Shown: positions 15,907 to 24,178, counted from the first letter of the stretch. The stretch: 64,000 nt of DNA from UBA8296 sp031581145 (GCA_031581145.1 JAVLBP010000007.1:1-64000), one strand, 5' to 3'. Notes: generated by a model not told the origin, from the sequence alone. Translations and numbers: made by a program.

Positions 15907-17288
15907 GCAGAAGATTCAAAGCAATGTATTTGAACTTGTTTCTACTCGTGAATCTTTGGTGCGTTGTTGGAATGGGCAATGCCTTTGGTCAAAGTGTCTA
16001 TCTAGAAAGAAAAGCTCTATTGGAGGGGCAGCAGCGTGAAACCCGAAATACCATCGATCAAATTGCTGTGCAGCTTCAGCGTAGTAAGTCGCTACTGGAT
16101 GTCACCTTAAAAGAAGTTGATCAACAGTATCGTCTCGCAACACAATTAAATAGGCAGATTCAGCTGCAAGAGGAAAAAATCCGTGCAATTGAGCAAGAGA
16201 TCTCCCAATCCAATCAAAAAATTAAACTCATTGAGAATGATATCGCACAACTCGAAAGAGATATTGCTGGAGCAATAAACAGTTACAAAGAGACTCTGAC
16301 CTATGTGTACAAATTCGGAAAAATGAATACCCTGTCGGTAATTCTGACGGCACCCTCTCTTAACACCATGCTAAACCGATCGATTTATCTACGCCGATTT
16401 GAAGCCTTTCGAGAGGCTCAAGTTGAACAAATCCGCATGAATCAAGCTAGCCTACAGACCCGCACGGAAGAATTGCGTGAAGAGAACCTGCTCAATGAGC
16501 GCCTAAAAGAGGAGCTCTCCCAAGAGAGTAGCAGCCTGGTCGACCGTAAAGAGCGTCTTGATCGTAGAATTACACAATTACAGCGTGATAAGGGGAATTT
16601 GGAACGACAAATTGGCTCTTATCAAAACGAGCAAGAGGAGCTTGAGGACGCATTGGATTCGTTTTCAGCGCAAGCAGATGCTCTTCGAGAAGCCGAGCTT
16701 GAACGGCGTCGAAGACTGCAAGAAGCCCAAAAGATCGCCCAAGGGGCCTTGGAGGGATTAAACAGTACACCGTCGCCTGAAAACCCTGGTGCAGTGGCTC
16801 CTGGAGCAGTGGAATCTGGCCCTTCAGCACGCGCAACCTTTGCTGAGGAAGACGATAGTGAAGCTCTTTTAGTTAATTTTGAAGATCAATTTCAAGACCA
16901 AAAAGGGTCCTTGCCATGGCCTGTGAAGCAAGGGGTGGTAACCAAAAAATTTGGCGTCCAAGTGCACCCTGTTTTCGGTACGAGAGTGAATTCGTTGGGC
17001 GTCGAAATATCGACAGCAGGTGGTGCAGATGTCACAGCCGTGAGCGATGGGATTGTGGTGGCCATCCAGCCTATTCAAGGGTATGGGGATGTGGTCATCC
17101 TGAACCACGGTCGATACAAAACAGCGTATGGTAACTTGAGTGACTTATCGGTTCGTCGAAATCAAGTCCTTTCCGCTGGGGAAAAAGTGGGTGCATCTGG
17201 AACCGCATCTTCGTCTCGTGGCGAGGTTGTCTTTTTTGTGGTTCGCGATGGAACCGAAAATGTCAACCCTGAAAACTGGCTAGACTGA
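15903..17288 (+). CDS. EnvC-like murein hydrolase activator (degenerate M23/LytM domain)
   Basis: 461 residues from the ATG at 15903, chosen because it overlaps the preceding stop and opens a signal peptide (FLLVNLWCVVGMGNAFGQ). A long coiled coil covers about residues 25-280. A LytM/M23 domain occupies the last ~125 residues (WPVKQGVVTKKFGVQVHPVFGT onward). The metal-site residues are lost: the usual H-x-G-x-D reads NSLGVE, the HG-x-x-T-x-Y-x-H reads YGN, and the HxH motif reads VFFVV. It is thus likely not a peptidase but an activator of N-acetylmuramyl-L-alanine amidases at division, like EnvC. Its stop shares one base with the start of the next membrane protein gene. Confidence 0.88.
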   Translation: MSRRFKAMYLNLFLLVNLWCVVGMGNAFGQSVYLERKALLEGQQRETRNTIDQIAVQLQRSKSLLDVTLKEVDQQYRLATQLNRQIQLQEEKIRAIEQEISQSNQKIKLIENDIAQLERDIAGAINSYKETLTYVYKFGKMNTLSVILTAPSLNTMLNRSIYLRRFEAFREAQVEQIRMNQASLQTRTEELREENLLNERLKEELSQESSSLVDRKERLDRRITQLQRDKGNLERQIGSYQNEQEELEDALDSFSAQADALREAELERRRRLQEAQKIAQGALEGLNSTPSPENPGAVAPGAVESGPSARATFAEEDDSEALLVNFEDQFQDQKGSLPWPVKQGVVTKKFGVQVHPVFGTRVNSLGVEISTAGGADVTAVSDGIVVAIQPIQGYGDVVILNHGRYKTAYGNLSDLSVRRNQVLSAGEKVGASGTASSSRGEVVFFVVRDGTENVNPENWLD

Positions 17289-17671
17289 TGGACCGCTTTT
17301 TTGCATATATCACCTTTACGATCGTCCTGTCTAGCATATTATCGCTTTTACTGCACCCTCTAACCCCCTATGTCTTAATGTTATGGGCACCCATGGGGGG
17401 TGTTGTGGCGGCTGGATTTTTGGCTCATGGTTTTGTCGTCTATCGCCTTATTCGGAGGTATTTGCGACGTCCAACCCCATTTAATCATGCTCAGTGGGCC
17501 CTTTCTGCCATCTTTATGGTGGCACCCGCAGCTTGGTGGACCCTAACCCTCGATTTCACCTTCTGGTCTACAGCATTTTACTGCGTTTTTGCACTTCTGG
17601 GTGTCCTTTTGGGAACCCGACTTGCTATGCGGTCTCAGGTTGAGCCTCAATCACCACCGACCGTTTCGTAA
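17288..17671 (+). CDS. Small integral membrane protein
   Basis: 127 residues with about four transmembrane helices (roughly 8-25, 28-50, 70-88 and 90-110) and a short polar tail. I do not recognise the family. It starts in the last base of the EnvC-like gene's TGA (TGATG), so it is translationally coupled to that division-related pair and may serve the same envelope process; this is inference. Its 3' end overlaps the convergent Ppx/GppA gene by 47 bases. Confidence 0.7.
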   Translation: MDRFFAYITFTIVLSSILSLLLHPLTPYVLMLWAPMGGVVAAGFLAHGFVVYRLIRRYLRRPTPFNHAQWALSAIFMVAPAAWWTLTLDFTFWSTAFYCVFALLGVLLGTRLAMRSQVEPQSPPTVS

Positions 17672-19235
17672 CTTTTTCCAACAAAAACGATTTTCTTTTG
17701 GCTCCCCAGAGCTCTAATTCGGGATCTGAGGTCGTTTGAACGGATATATTGATGTCGTTTTTGGTTACCTCCACATCCATATCCACGACATTTTGATAAT
17801 GGCTACGATCTAAGCCATCGGCAACACGTAAGATCGCAGCGAGTTTTTGGATTCGTTTCTTGAGGTTCTTGTCAAGCTCTGCATAGAGTTCATGTCTCTT
17901 TTTGGGTGTTGAACGTCGATGATATCGAGCAACATGCGCCATAATCTGGATTTCTGCTTCCGAAAACCCGCGTAAATCAGCATTCATGATGAGATACAGT
18001 GCATGAATATGGTGTTTACGATGTGAGATGTGGTAGCCAATATCATGCAGAATGGCGGCATACTCGAGTAGCTCTCGCTCGGTATCGTCTAGCTTTAGGA
18101 CCTCTTGCAACGCATCAAACAACTCTAGCGCTAGATTACACACCTGAACGGAGTGGGATTCATGCCAATTACATTTAATGGCAAGCTCCATGACGCTATC
18201 ACGTCTAGGGTCCTCTGTGACGGGCGATGTGGCAAGTTTTGGATACATTTTTTGGATGTATCGAATCAAAATCCCCTCTCGGAGTGCTTGCGTGGAGATT
18301 TTAACCCGTTCTACATTAAACATCCGCATGATAGAATGGACCAAAATCATACCTGGCAAGATGAGTTCTGAGCGCTTCTCTTCCAATCCTGCGACCTTCA
18401 GACGCTTTTTTTTGGGCAAAAAGAGAAACTCATCAAAAAGCGATTTAAACTCTGACCAGCTAAATTCAAATTCATTGGCAATGATCCCACCGTGGCCATT
18501 GGGTCGTCTTGCGTCTATCATGGCCGCTATCGTTTGATAAGTCCCGCTAGAGCCAATCATCAGACCGCTAGGAAGTCGTCCAATTTGTTGCTGCATGGGG
18601 TCAAGCGACTTTTCGATATACCGCTGAATACTTTCCACTTCCGCCGGTGTAATGGGGTCATGCTCCAAAAACATGGATGCCAGACGGGCGACACCTATTT
18701 TTTTACTAGTCAAATAGGACGTGGTGTCCTGTGTACCTACAATAAACTCAACGCTACCCCCACCAATATCAGCCATGAGGACAGGTGTGGAGCCAATCGC
18801 TACCCCATGCTGAACCCCATAAGCAATTAATTCAGCCTCCATGAGTCCAGAGATAGCATTAATCTTTATGCCAACGTCATCAATCACCCGCTGAATAAAT
18901 TCTCCGCCATTGGTTGCCTCCCTTACCGCACTTGTTGCGTAGGCAATGATGGCCTCAGATTGGCGCCCCTCACTGAGATTATAAAATTTGCGAAGCGCGG
19001 CAACGCCGCGATCCATGGCACCTGGGGTAAGGTCTTTACCTACCCCTTGTTCGGCCATTATGACCATCTCTTTAAGCGCGTCGACGATTTCGTAGTGACC
19101 ATCATCAAACAAATCTGCGATGATGGCATGAAACGAGTTGGTTCCCAGGTCGATCGCGGTAATGCGCTTGAGCCGTTTGGATGAACCATTTGATGCTGGC
19201 GTAACGTGTGCAGGTGAAGAGTGTGTGGCTTGCAC
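17625..19235 (-). CDS. Ppx/GppA exopolyphosphatase/guanosine pentaphosphatase with HD domain
   Basis: About 536 residues. The N-terminal ASKHA domain shows the phosphate 1 motif AIDLGTNSFHAIIAD, the ALREATNGG-like VREATNGGEF segment, and phosphate 2 motif DIGGGSVEFIVG. After about residue 340 comes an HD-type domain with ILHDIGYHISHRKHH and RVADGLDRSH, as in long Ppx proteins. It hydrolyses inorganic polyphosphate and/or the pentaphosphate alarmone pppGpp. There is no ATG upstream of the conserved block: GTG at 19235 is favoured, TTG at 19265 is possible but lies in the T-run of the SRP RNA terminator. It lies directly downstream of SRP RNA and tRNA-Ala on the same strand. Confidence 0.9.
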   Translation of the reverse strand: MQATHSSPAHVTPASNGSSKRLKRITAIDLGTNSFHAIIADLFDDGHYEIVDALKEMVIMAEQGVGKDLTPGAMDRGVAALRKFYNLSEGRQSEAIIAYATSAVREATNGGEFIQRVIDDVGIKINAISGLMEAELIAYGVQHGVAIGSTPVLMADIGGGSVEFIVGTQDTTSYLTSKKIGVARLASMFLEHDPITPAEVESIQRYIEKSLDPMQQQIGRLPSGLMIGSSGTYQTIAAMIDARRPNGHGGIIANEFEFSWSEFKSLFDEFLFLPKKKRLKVAGLEEKRSELILPGMILVHSIMRMFNVERVKISTQALREGILIRYIQKMYPKLATSPVTEDPRRDSVMELAIKCNWHESHSVQVCNLALELFDALQEVLKLDDTERELLEYAAILHDIGYHISHRKHHIHALYLIMNADLRGFSEAEIQIMAHVARYHRRSTPKKRHELYAELDKNLKKRIQKLAAILRVADGLDRSHYQNVVDMDVEVTKNDINISVQTTSDPELELWGAKRKSFLLEKVTKRSVVIEAQPETA

Positions 19236-19260
19236 GGCGGATGTGTTAAACAAAACATTA

Positions 19261-19272
19261 AACAAAAAGGGG
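19261..19272 (-). terminator. Terminator at the 3' end of SRP RNA
   Basis: The closing stem of the SRP RNA (CTTGCCCC strand) is followed on the minus strand by TTTTTGTT, giving a stem-plus-T-run that can end transcription before the Ppx gene. Confidence 0.6.
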
Positions 19273-19368
19273 CAAGCACTTCATATCACGCCGCTACGAC
19301 CTCCTACCGCTGCTGTCTTCCGACCCTGACGGACTTCAGAGGGAGCTGGCTGTATGAAACTTGCCCCC
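19269..19368 (-). ncRNA. ffs: Signal recognition particle RNA, small bacterial (4.5S) type
   Basis: On the minus strand a 100-base sequence folds into one long hairpin: 5' GGGGGCAAG pairs with 3' CTTGCCCC, TTTCATAC pairs with the ATATGAAG region, and the apical part GTCAGGGTCGGAAGACAGCA matches the conserved Ffh-binding core of bacterial SRP RNA (symmetric loop plus GGAA tetraloop and AGCAGC). It has no Alu domain, as usual outside Firmicutes. It lies 14 bases downstream of tRNA-Ala and is probably co-transcribed with it and released by processing. The SRP particle targets inner-membrane proteins to the Sec translocon. Confidence 0.93.
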
Positions 19369-19382
19369 GATTCTTCACTGTG

Positions 19383-19456
19383 TGGAGCTATGGGGATTCG
19401 AACCCCAGACCTTCGCGCTGCCAGCGCGACGCTCTAGCCAGCTGAGCTATAGCCCC
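19383..19456 (-). tRNA. tRNA-Ala (anticodon GGC)
   Basis: The minus strand forms a cloverleaf: acceptor GGGGCTA/TAGCTCC with one G-U pair, discriminator A, D-arm AGCTCAGCTGG, anticodon stem TCGCG/CGCGA around loop CTGGCAG (anticodon GGC) and T-arm TGGGG-TTCGAAT-CCCCA. CCA is not encoded. The SRP RNA gene follows 14 bases downstream. Confidence 0.97.
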
Positions 19457-19466
19457 AAGCGAATAC

Positions 19467-19474
19467 CAAAGATA
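19467..19474 (-). promoter_or_regulatory. -7 promoter element of the tRNA-Ala/SRP RNA transcript
   Basis: TATCTTTG on the minus strand, a perfect TAnnTTTG match ending 10 bases from the tRNA 5' end, the same distance as for tRNA-Val. No TTG is present 19-21 bases further upstream. GGAAAGATT lies directly upstream. Confidence 0.65.
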
Positions 19475-19593
19475 CAATCTTTCCATTGAAAAGGTAGACT
19501 ATTCACCTATCTAAACATTTGTTCCGTCACTATCAGTTACGTAAATTCCTTATGCTGTAAAGTGTATTTAAAACTAACTATAGACGTACGTCC

Positions 19594-20472
19594 ATGAAAA
19601 CGACAAAACTCTTTCCAAAATTTCTCACTCTCGTGGCGCTAGCTGTGGTTCTGTCTAGTTGTGCTTCCAACAAAGTAGATCCAGCGACCATTGATACCGA
19701 TGGAGATGGTCTTACAGATATGAACGAGACCGATATCCACAATACCGATCCACTCAATCCAGATACAGATGATGATGGTCTGACAGACGGTCAAGAAGTG
19801 AATGAATTTAATACCGATCCCTTAAGTGCTGACACTGATGAAGATGGTCTATCTGATGGAGAGGAGGTAAACTCTTTCAACACAGACCCACTTGCAGCTG
19901 ATAGTGATGGTGATGGCCTAAGTGATGGAGCCGAGGTGAACGATCATAACACCGATCCACTAAATGCTGACAGTGATAATGATGGGCTTTCTGATGGAGA
20001 GGAAGTCACACAGTACAATACAGATCCATTGAGTCCTGACACGGATGGTGACGAATATGGCGATGCCGATGAGATTGCCAATGGTACAGACCCAAATGAT
20101 GCATCGGATCCTGGTCGTGTACGTGAGATGGCTACCATTACATTCGGGTTTGACCGTTCTGACATTACAGACAATGCAGCTCAGGACCTTGCAAACAACG
20201 TAGAAAAACTACTTGCAGCCCCTGCAGTGGATGTGCAGATAGACGCCTACACGGATCATGTTGGTGGCGATCAATACAACCTCCGCCTTTCCCTTCGTCG
20301 AGCGAATGCCGTCGTTGATTTTTACAGAAACAATGGTGTTAGTGAGGATCGCATTGAGTCACGTGGCCTTGGTAAAGCTCCCGTACCATGTATGGAGTCT
20401 GAAATGGACGCAGACACCCCAGGTTGTGAGAAAAACCGTCGCGCAGAATCAGCACCAATCCATCCGTTTTAA
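19594..20472 (+). CDS. OmpA-family lipoprotein with thrombospondin type 3-like repeats
   Basis: 292 residues. A lipoprotein signal ends in lipobox LSSC (Cys near residue 23). Residues 34-170 hold five full and one decayed 23-residue repeats of the form DTDGDGLxDGxEVxxxNTDPLxx, with calcium-binding Asp ladders as in TSP type 3 repeats. The last ~115 residues form an OmpA peptidoglycan-binding domain: ITFGFDRSDI, YTDHVGGDQYN, LRRANAVVDFY and NRRAE. Such proteins tether the outer membrane to peptidoglycan; the repeats add a rigid calcium-loaded spacer. The ATG is preceded by a palindrome GACGTACGTC. It is followed by a SPOR-domain lipoprotein gene. Confidence 0.9.
   Translation: MKTTKLFPKFLTLVALAVVLSSCASNKVDPATIDTDGDGLTDMNETDIHNTDPLNPDTDDDGLTDGQEVNEFNTDPLSADTDEDGLSDGEEVNSFNTDPLAADSDGDGLSDGAEVNDHNTDPLNADSDNDGLSDGEEVTQYNTDPLSPDTDGDEYGDADEIANGTDPNDASDPGRVREMATITFGFDRSDITDNAAQDLANNVEKLLAAPAVDVQIDAYTDHVGGDQYNLRLSLRRANAVVDFYRNNGVSEDRIESRGLGKAPVPCMESEMDADTPGCEKNRRAESAPIHPF
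19693..20106 (+). repeat. 69-base coding repeats (TSP3-like)
   Basis: Six diverged copies of a 69-base unit encode the calcium-binding repeats of the OmpA lipoprotein; copies differ mainly at third codon positions, so selection acts on the protein. Confidence 0.85.
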
Positions 20473-20552
20473 GCTATCGTCTGAATTACCGAACTTGACA
20501 AGAGGCGGGTCATTGACTACGCCTCTTTTCATATAAATTCAAGGTGACATCC

Positions 20553-21056
20553 ATGAAGCTATCGATATTAATTCCCTCATCACTTCTTGTTTTAGGTATC
20601 CTAACTCAATGCACTCAACCTGGCGATGATGCTGAATCTTTAGCTGAACCCACCCCTGAGCAACAAGCCGCTGCAGAGCAAGCACGTCAAGACTCTCTTC
20701 AGGAAGTAGCCAGAGCCGAGGAAGCAGCTCGCCAAGAAGCACTTCGTCAACAAGCCGAAGCTGAGCGCACGACCCTCAACTACGATGACGAAGGGATGTT
20801 TGTGGTACAACTATCAGCATGGAGGTCTGCCGACAAAGCAGAAACGATGAAGTCATACTGGGTTGATCAAGGCTTCGAAAACTCAAGTGTGGTTGAAGTG
20901 GGTGATCCATCCACAGGTGAAATTTGGTATCGTGTTCGCATAGGAACGTTTGCAAATGAGCAAGATGCCTCCAAAGCGGTAACGTTGCTCATGGATGATC
21001 ACAGTACCGAGGGGTGGGCATATCACCTAGATGACGCTGAGACGATTGATTGGTAA
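20553..21056 (+). CDS. SPOR-domain lipoprotein
   Basis: 167 residues from the ATG at 20553 (an in-frame GTG at 20544 is less likely because MKLSILIPSSLLVLGILTQC is a ready-made lipoprotein signal with Cys near residue 20). A Glu/Ala/Gln-rich helix (about residues 30-72) leads to a SPOR domain (FVVQLSAWRSADKAETM to the end), which in characterised proteins binds glycan strands lacking stem peptides at division sites. Its position beside the OmpA lipoprotein fits an envelope role. It is followed after six bases by the STAS gene, so envelope and partner-switching genes may share a transcript. Confidence 0.85.
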   Translation: MKLSILIPSSLLVLGILTQCTQPGDDAESLAEPTPEQQAAAEQARQDSLQEVARAEEAARQEALRQQAEAERTTLNYDDEGMFVVQLSAWRSADKAETMKSYWVDQGFENSSVVEVGDPSTGEIWYRVRIGTFANEQDASKAVTLLMDDHSTEGWAYHLDDAETIDW

Positions 21057-21062
21057 AAAATC

Positions 21063-21422
21063 ATGTCTCAGGACAGCTTTCAAATCCACTCGCAGACAAA
21101 GGATGAGTTTACCATTTTAAAGCTCCAAGGAGAGCTTGACGCCCAAACGGCTGTGGTATTGGAAGATGAATTTGAAAAGCTACTAAGCAAACAAAGATAC
21201 CAAGTCATAACCAATGGGCAGGCGCTTCAGTACATCGCCAGTGCCGGGCTTGGTGTTTATATGGCTTACATCGAACGTTTTCGTGAAAATGGGGGTGATA
21301 TCAAAGTGACCCACCTATCGGAGCGTGTTCAACATGTATTTGATTTGCTAGGGTTACCTAAGTTAGTCGATGTAGTAGATACGGATGACGACGCAATGCT
21401 ACGATTTCAGTCCACTTCATGA
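21063..21422 (+). CDS. STAS-domain anti-sigma factor antagonist (RsbV/SpoIIAA-like)
   Basis: 119 residues, one STAS domain: FTILKLQGELDAQTAVVLEDEF, then the switch region LQYIASAGLGVYMA, whose Ser before AGLG corresponds to the residue phosphorylated by the partner kinase. The first residue of the usual D-x-S-G-L-G is changed. It is adjacent, with no gap, to an RsbW-like kinase gene and then a PP2C phosphatase gene, giving a complete partner-switching triad. The regulated sigma factor or other target is not in the window. Confidence 0.88.
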   Translation: MSQDSFQIHSQTKDEFTILKLQGELDAQTAVVLEDEFEKLLSKQRYQVITNGQALQYIASAGLGVYMAYIERFRENGGDIKVTHLSERVQHVFDLLGLPKLVDVVDTDDDAMLRFQSTS

Positions 21423-21869
21423 ATGACAGCACTTCAACACCATCTAGAGACTTCCTTTCCTGCAACCCGAGCCTATTGTAGCGAGGTGCGTGCACTTCTT
21501 GAGTCAAACCTTGCAACTTTAGCACTTCCACCTTCCAAAGATCTTCTTCACAACATCATCCTTGCCACGGATGAACTTTTTACCAACACAGTCAAACATG
21601 CCTACCAGGAGGATGCAACAAAGGTCGTTGCCCTAGAGATTCGTGTTACAGCGACCCAAATTGCGATTGAGATTCGGCATAAAGGCACCCCTTTTGATCC
21701 GTCGTCGTACACACCTTTTGACCCGGAAGCGACCTTAGAACAAAGAAGAACCGGTGGCATGGGTGTCTTTATCATGGAGCATCTTGCAGATCACGTAGCT
21801 TTCGACTCTACTGACGCCGGCGAACACCGAGCCATTCTCCAATTTAATCGGCTTAATACCTCAAATTAA
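21423..21869 (+). CDS. RsbW-like serine kinase/anti-sigma factor (HATPase_c_2)
   Basis: 148 residues with a GHKL ATPase fold: the N-box DELFTNTVKHAYQ near residues 50-62, IEIRHKGTPFDP (a G1-like box with Gly but no DxGxG) and the G2 box RTGGMGVFIMEHLADHVAF near residues 103-121. In partner-switching systems such kinases bind a sigma factor or effector, and phosphorylate the STAS antagonist. It begins immediately after the STAS stop codon and is 12 bases upstream of the phosphatase gene. The missing canonical DxGxG glycine pattern may alter nucleotide binding. Confidence 0.85.
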   Translation: MTALQHHLETSFPATRAYCSEVRALLESNLATLALPPSKDLLHNIILATDELFTNTVKHAYQEDATKVVALEIRVTATQIAIEIRHKGTPFDPSSYTPFDPEATLEQRRTGGMGVFIMEHLADHVAFDSTDAGEHRAILQFNRLNTSN

Positions 21870-21881
21870 TCGGTTTCAGAG

Positions 21882-23210
21882 ATGTCAACACCCACAAATT
21901 TTGAGGGTAATACAGATCTAGACCGCAAGGAAAGTGAACTTGTCGCGTTAACGGAAGCCATCACGAGTCTTCACGCTCAACATACAGAAGAGGGTGTGCT
22001 ACGGGTTTTTAAATATACCTTGATGGGGCAATTGGGCATCAAATCCTTTGCCTTGACGCGCCTAGCGGACGATGAGGAAGAGATTCTCGTGGCACATGGT
22101 GTTGATACAACCTCTACGGGTGCTGCTTTGATGGACGATGTCGTTTCCGAACAAGATTCAGACAAACGTCAAGATGATAGAGCAGGGTACCATGCCAAAG
22201 GAAGAATTACCATTATAGAGAGGTTTGTGGCACATGACTTACAAGCTACCGACATCCGATTCATCAAAACATTGACCCAACTATGTCTCCAATCCATTGA
22301 AAAACTACGATTACAACGAATAGAAATTGAGCAAGAGAGCGTGCAAAAGGAATTATCGATTGCGCGTACGATTCAAGACTCGTTATTGCCCAATCGTAAG
22401 GGTCCTCATGAACCTTGGGATATCGCCTGGGTGCATCAATCAGCGAAAGAGGTTGGGGGTGACCTCATTGATATCGTTGAGGATACAACCAACCGTCGCC
22501 TAATGGTTATGATTGCTGATGGGGCAGGCAAGGGAATCCCCGGAGCATTATTAATGTCGAGTTTGCAAGCCTTGTTTCAATATCTGGCAATGCAAGGGGC
22601 TTCCGTTGGAGATATAACACATGCCATGAATCACCAATTACTCACAAGTACCCCTGATGATACCTTTGTCACTGCCGTTTTTTTAGAATTGAGTGTACCG
22701 TCCACACATGATGGGGCTTTTCAGGTTCAATATGTCAATGCTGGTCACCCAGCTGGCTATCTTATCAAGCGTGGTGACCAAGGATTTATGCAAGGATCTA
22801 TGCAATCTTCAATGCAATCCTCAATGCAATCCGAAATGTCTCTGAAGAAGCTCCCTTCTACAACACCCCTTTTAGGTGTGACGCCATGGGACCCATCACA
22901 GACTGAAAAGGGTACACAAGCAGTGAGTATGTCAGCCAAAGACATACTGTGTTGGCTCACCGATGGTGTTCTTGAACAAGAGATGGTGGGCTCTGCACCG
23001 AATCATGAGGGTTATGTGGGAGAGAGTCGTGTGGGAGAGGCTCGTTATGGGGACTGGCTTCTTGAGGCGTTAGGATCATCGCCAACTCATACCGCATCAC
23101 AAGAATACCTGGAACGTTTCCTCCAACGTTTTCACGCAAGGGTGCACCCTGTCCAAGGTGACGACCAAACGATTGTTATGTTGAAGAGCGGGCACTCCAC
23201 GTCAGGCTGA
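21882..23210 (+). CDS. PP2C-type serine phosphatase (RsbU/SpoIIE-like)
   Basis: 442 residues. An N-terminal ~140-residue GAF-like sensor region (LVALTEAITSLHAQH onward, weak) and a linker coiled coil lead to a SpoIIE phosphatase domain: ARTIQDSLLP near 160, GGDLIDI (metal Asp), IADGAGKGIPGALLMS, TPDDTFVTAVFLEL, NAGHPAGYLI, LTDGVLEQ and DDQTIVML. It should dephosphorylate the STAS protein encoded two genes upstream. An odd insert, MQGSMQSSMQSSMQSEM, after the NAGHP strand is encoded by a 12-base tandem repeat, and a second short repeat (VGESRVGEA) lies near residue 380. The 3' end overlaps the convergent EamA gene by 35 bases. Confidence 0.9.
   Translation: MSTPTNFEGNTDLDRKESELVALTEAITSLHAQHTEEGVLRVFKYTLMGQLGIKSFALTRLADDEEEILVAHGVDTTSTGAALMDDVVSEQDSDKRQDDRAGYHAKGRITIIERFVAHDLQATDIRFIKTLTQLCLQSIEKLRLQRIEIEQESVQKELSIARTIQDSLLPNRKGPHEPWDIAWVHQSAKEVGGDLIDIVEDTTNRRLMVMIADGAGKGIPGALLMSSLQALFQYLAMQGASVGDITHAMNHQLLTSTPDDTFVTAVFLELSVPSTHDGAFQVQYVNAGHPAGYLIKRGDQGFMQGSMQSSMQSSMQSEMSLKKLPSTTPLLGVTPWDPSQTEKGTQAVSMSAKDILCWLTDGVLEQEMVGSAPNHEGYVGESRVGEARYGDWLLEALGSSPTHTASQEYLERFLQRFHARVHPVQGDDQTIVMLKSGHSTSG
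22786..22842 (+). repeat. 12-base tandem repeat in the phosphatase gene
   Basis: Four copies of a 12-base unit like atgcaatcctca encode an MQSS run in an otherwise conserved phosphatase domain. Confidence 0.8.
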
Positions 23211-24090
23211 TTCCTCCCATAATAATCACCATACCCCCCACAGTCAGTGCAGATGGAACTTCCTGAAACAACACAAATGCAAAGAGTGTTGCAAGCACCG
23301 CTTCAGAAAGGATTAGGGTGGAAAGAGCTGTCGCAGAGTAATAGCGTACTGCAAAATTAAGGGATCCATGGCCTAGGATTGTGGGGCCTATGGCTAATAA
23401 CGCCACCATAAGCCATGCGATACCTCCAAATCCTGAATATGAATCTGCAAGGAAGACAAACAGCAAAGACGCTGTGATGAATGCAGCCCCGTAAACATAA
23501 AACACATAATCTATCCATGTCGATTTTTGACGAACCGAGCGTCCAATAAGGAAATAAAACGCAAACAATATAGCCGCACTGAAAGCTAGGATATTGCCAA
23601 GTAGAGGCTGCCCTTGACTCAATGCTAAGCTGTCACTTTCGGAGCCAAGCGCTAGGATGATTGTCCCTAATAATGCCGTTATAACCCCAAGCCAGGTACG
23701 CCAGCCAAATGGGTGTCTGAATATGACACTCTCTAATACAATAAATAAGATAGGATGCATGGTCACAAGTACAGTCGCTGAAGCTACACTTGTGAACTGG
23801 ATTGATGTAATAAACAACACGAGATGGGCACCTAATAGGGCCCCTGATAAGATAATCGCCCATGGTTCTACCCCTTTTTCCCGTTTTAAAATGCGCAAAG
23901 ATGTCCCATTGCGTAACCAAAATGGCCACAGCAAGGCCCAGGCCACACCTAACCGACCCGCCGCTAAAAAATATGGATCTGTTTCACCAGCCCATCGCAC
24001 AAATATTGGCGAAAAACTAAAAGATAGAATGCCTAGTCCCAAAAAAAGAGGAACCCAAAGAGGTGGAGTTGAGGTTTGCGAGGAGCTCAC
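23176..24090 (-). CDS. EamA/DMT-superfamily transporter
   Basis: 304 residues, ten predicted transmembrane helices in two five-helix EamA halves. Seen: SPIFVRWAGE in the first helix, ILSGALLGAHLVLFITSIQFTSVA in helices 3-4, and in the second half GHGSLNFAVRYYSATALSTL and LSEAVLATLFAFVLFQEVPS, where the conserved Glu of EamA repeats lies. Substrates of this superfamily are diverse (amino acids, nucleosides, drugs); none can be assigned. The gene is convergent with the phosphatase gene and its upstream region contains short degenerate repeats (24100-24178). Confidence 0.88.
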   Translation of the reverse strand: MSSSQTSTPPLWVPLFLGLGILSFSFSPIFVRWAGETDPYFLAAGRLGVAWALLWPFWLRNGTSLRILKREKGVEPWAIILSGALLGAHLVLFITSIQFTSVASATVLVTMHPILFIVLESVIFRHPFGWRTWLGVITALLGTIILALGSESDSLALSQGQPLLGNILAFSAAILFAFYFLIGRSVRQKSTWIDYVFYVYGAAFITASLLFVFLADSYSGFGGIAWLMVALLAIGPTILGHGSLNFAVRYYSATALSTLILSEAVLATLFAFVLFQEVPSALTVGGMVIIMGGISLTWSARSST

Positions 24091-24101
24091 TTGGATGGGG
24101 T

Positions 24102-24178
24102 TCTACGGGTGGGATCTACCAAGAGACATGGGGTCTATTGTTAGTGTCTATGGTTAGTGTCTACCAAGAGAATAGGGT
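24102..24178. repeat. Degenerate repeats upstream of the EamA gene
   Basis: Short imperfect copies of ggtctattgttagtgtcta and ctaccaagaga fill the gap between the DUF4293 stop and the EamA start. Confidence 0.5.

Noticed and set aside
17288..17671. Small membrane protein as a spurious frame because it overlaps ppx by 47 bases
   Set aside because: Kept as real: it has a coupled start in the preceding stop codon and clear membrane helices; short convergent overlaps also occur elsewhere here.
19693..20106. Regular repeats resembling a CRISPR array
   Set aside because: The period is 69 bases, in frame, without unique spacers, and encodes calcium-binding TSP3-like repeats; no cas genes are near.
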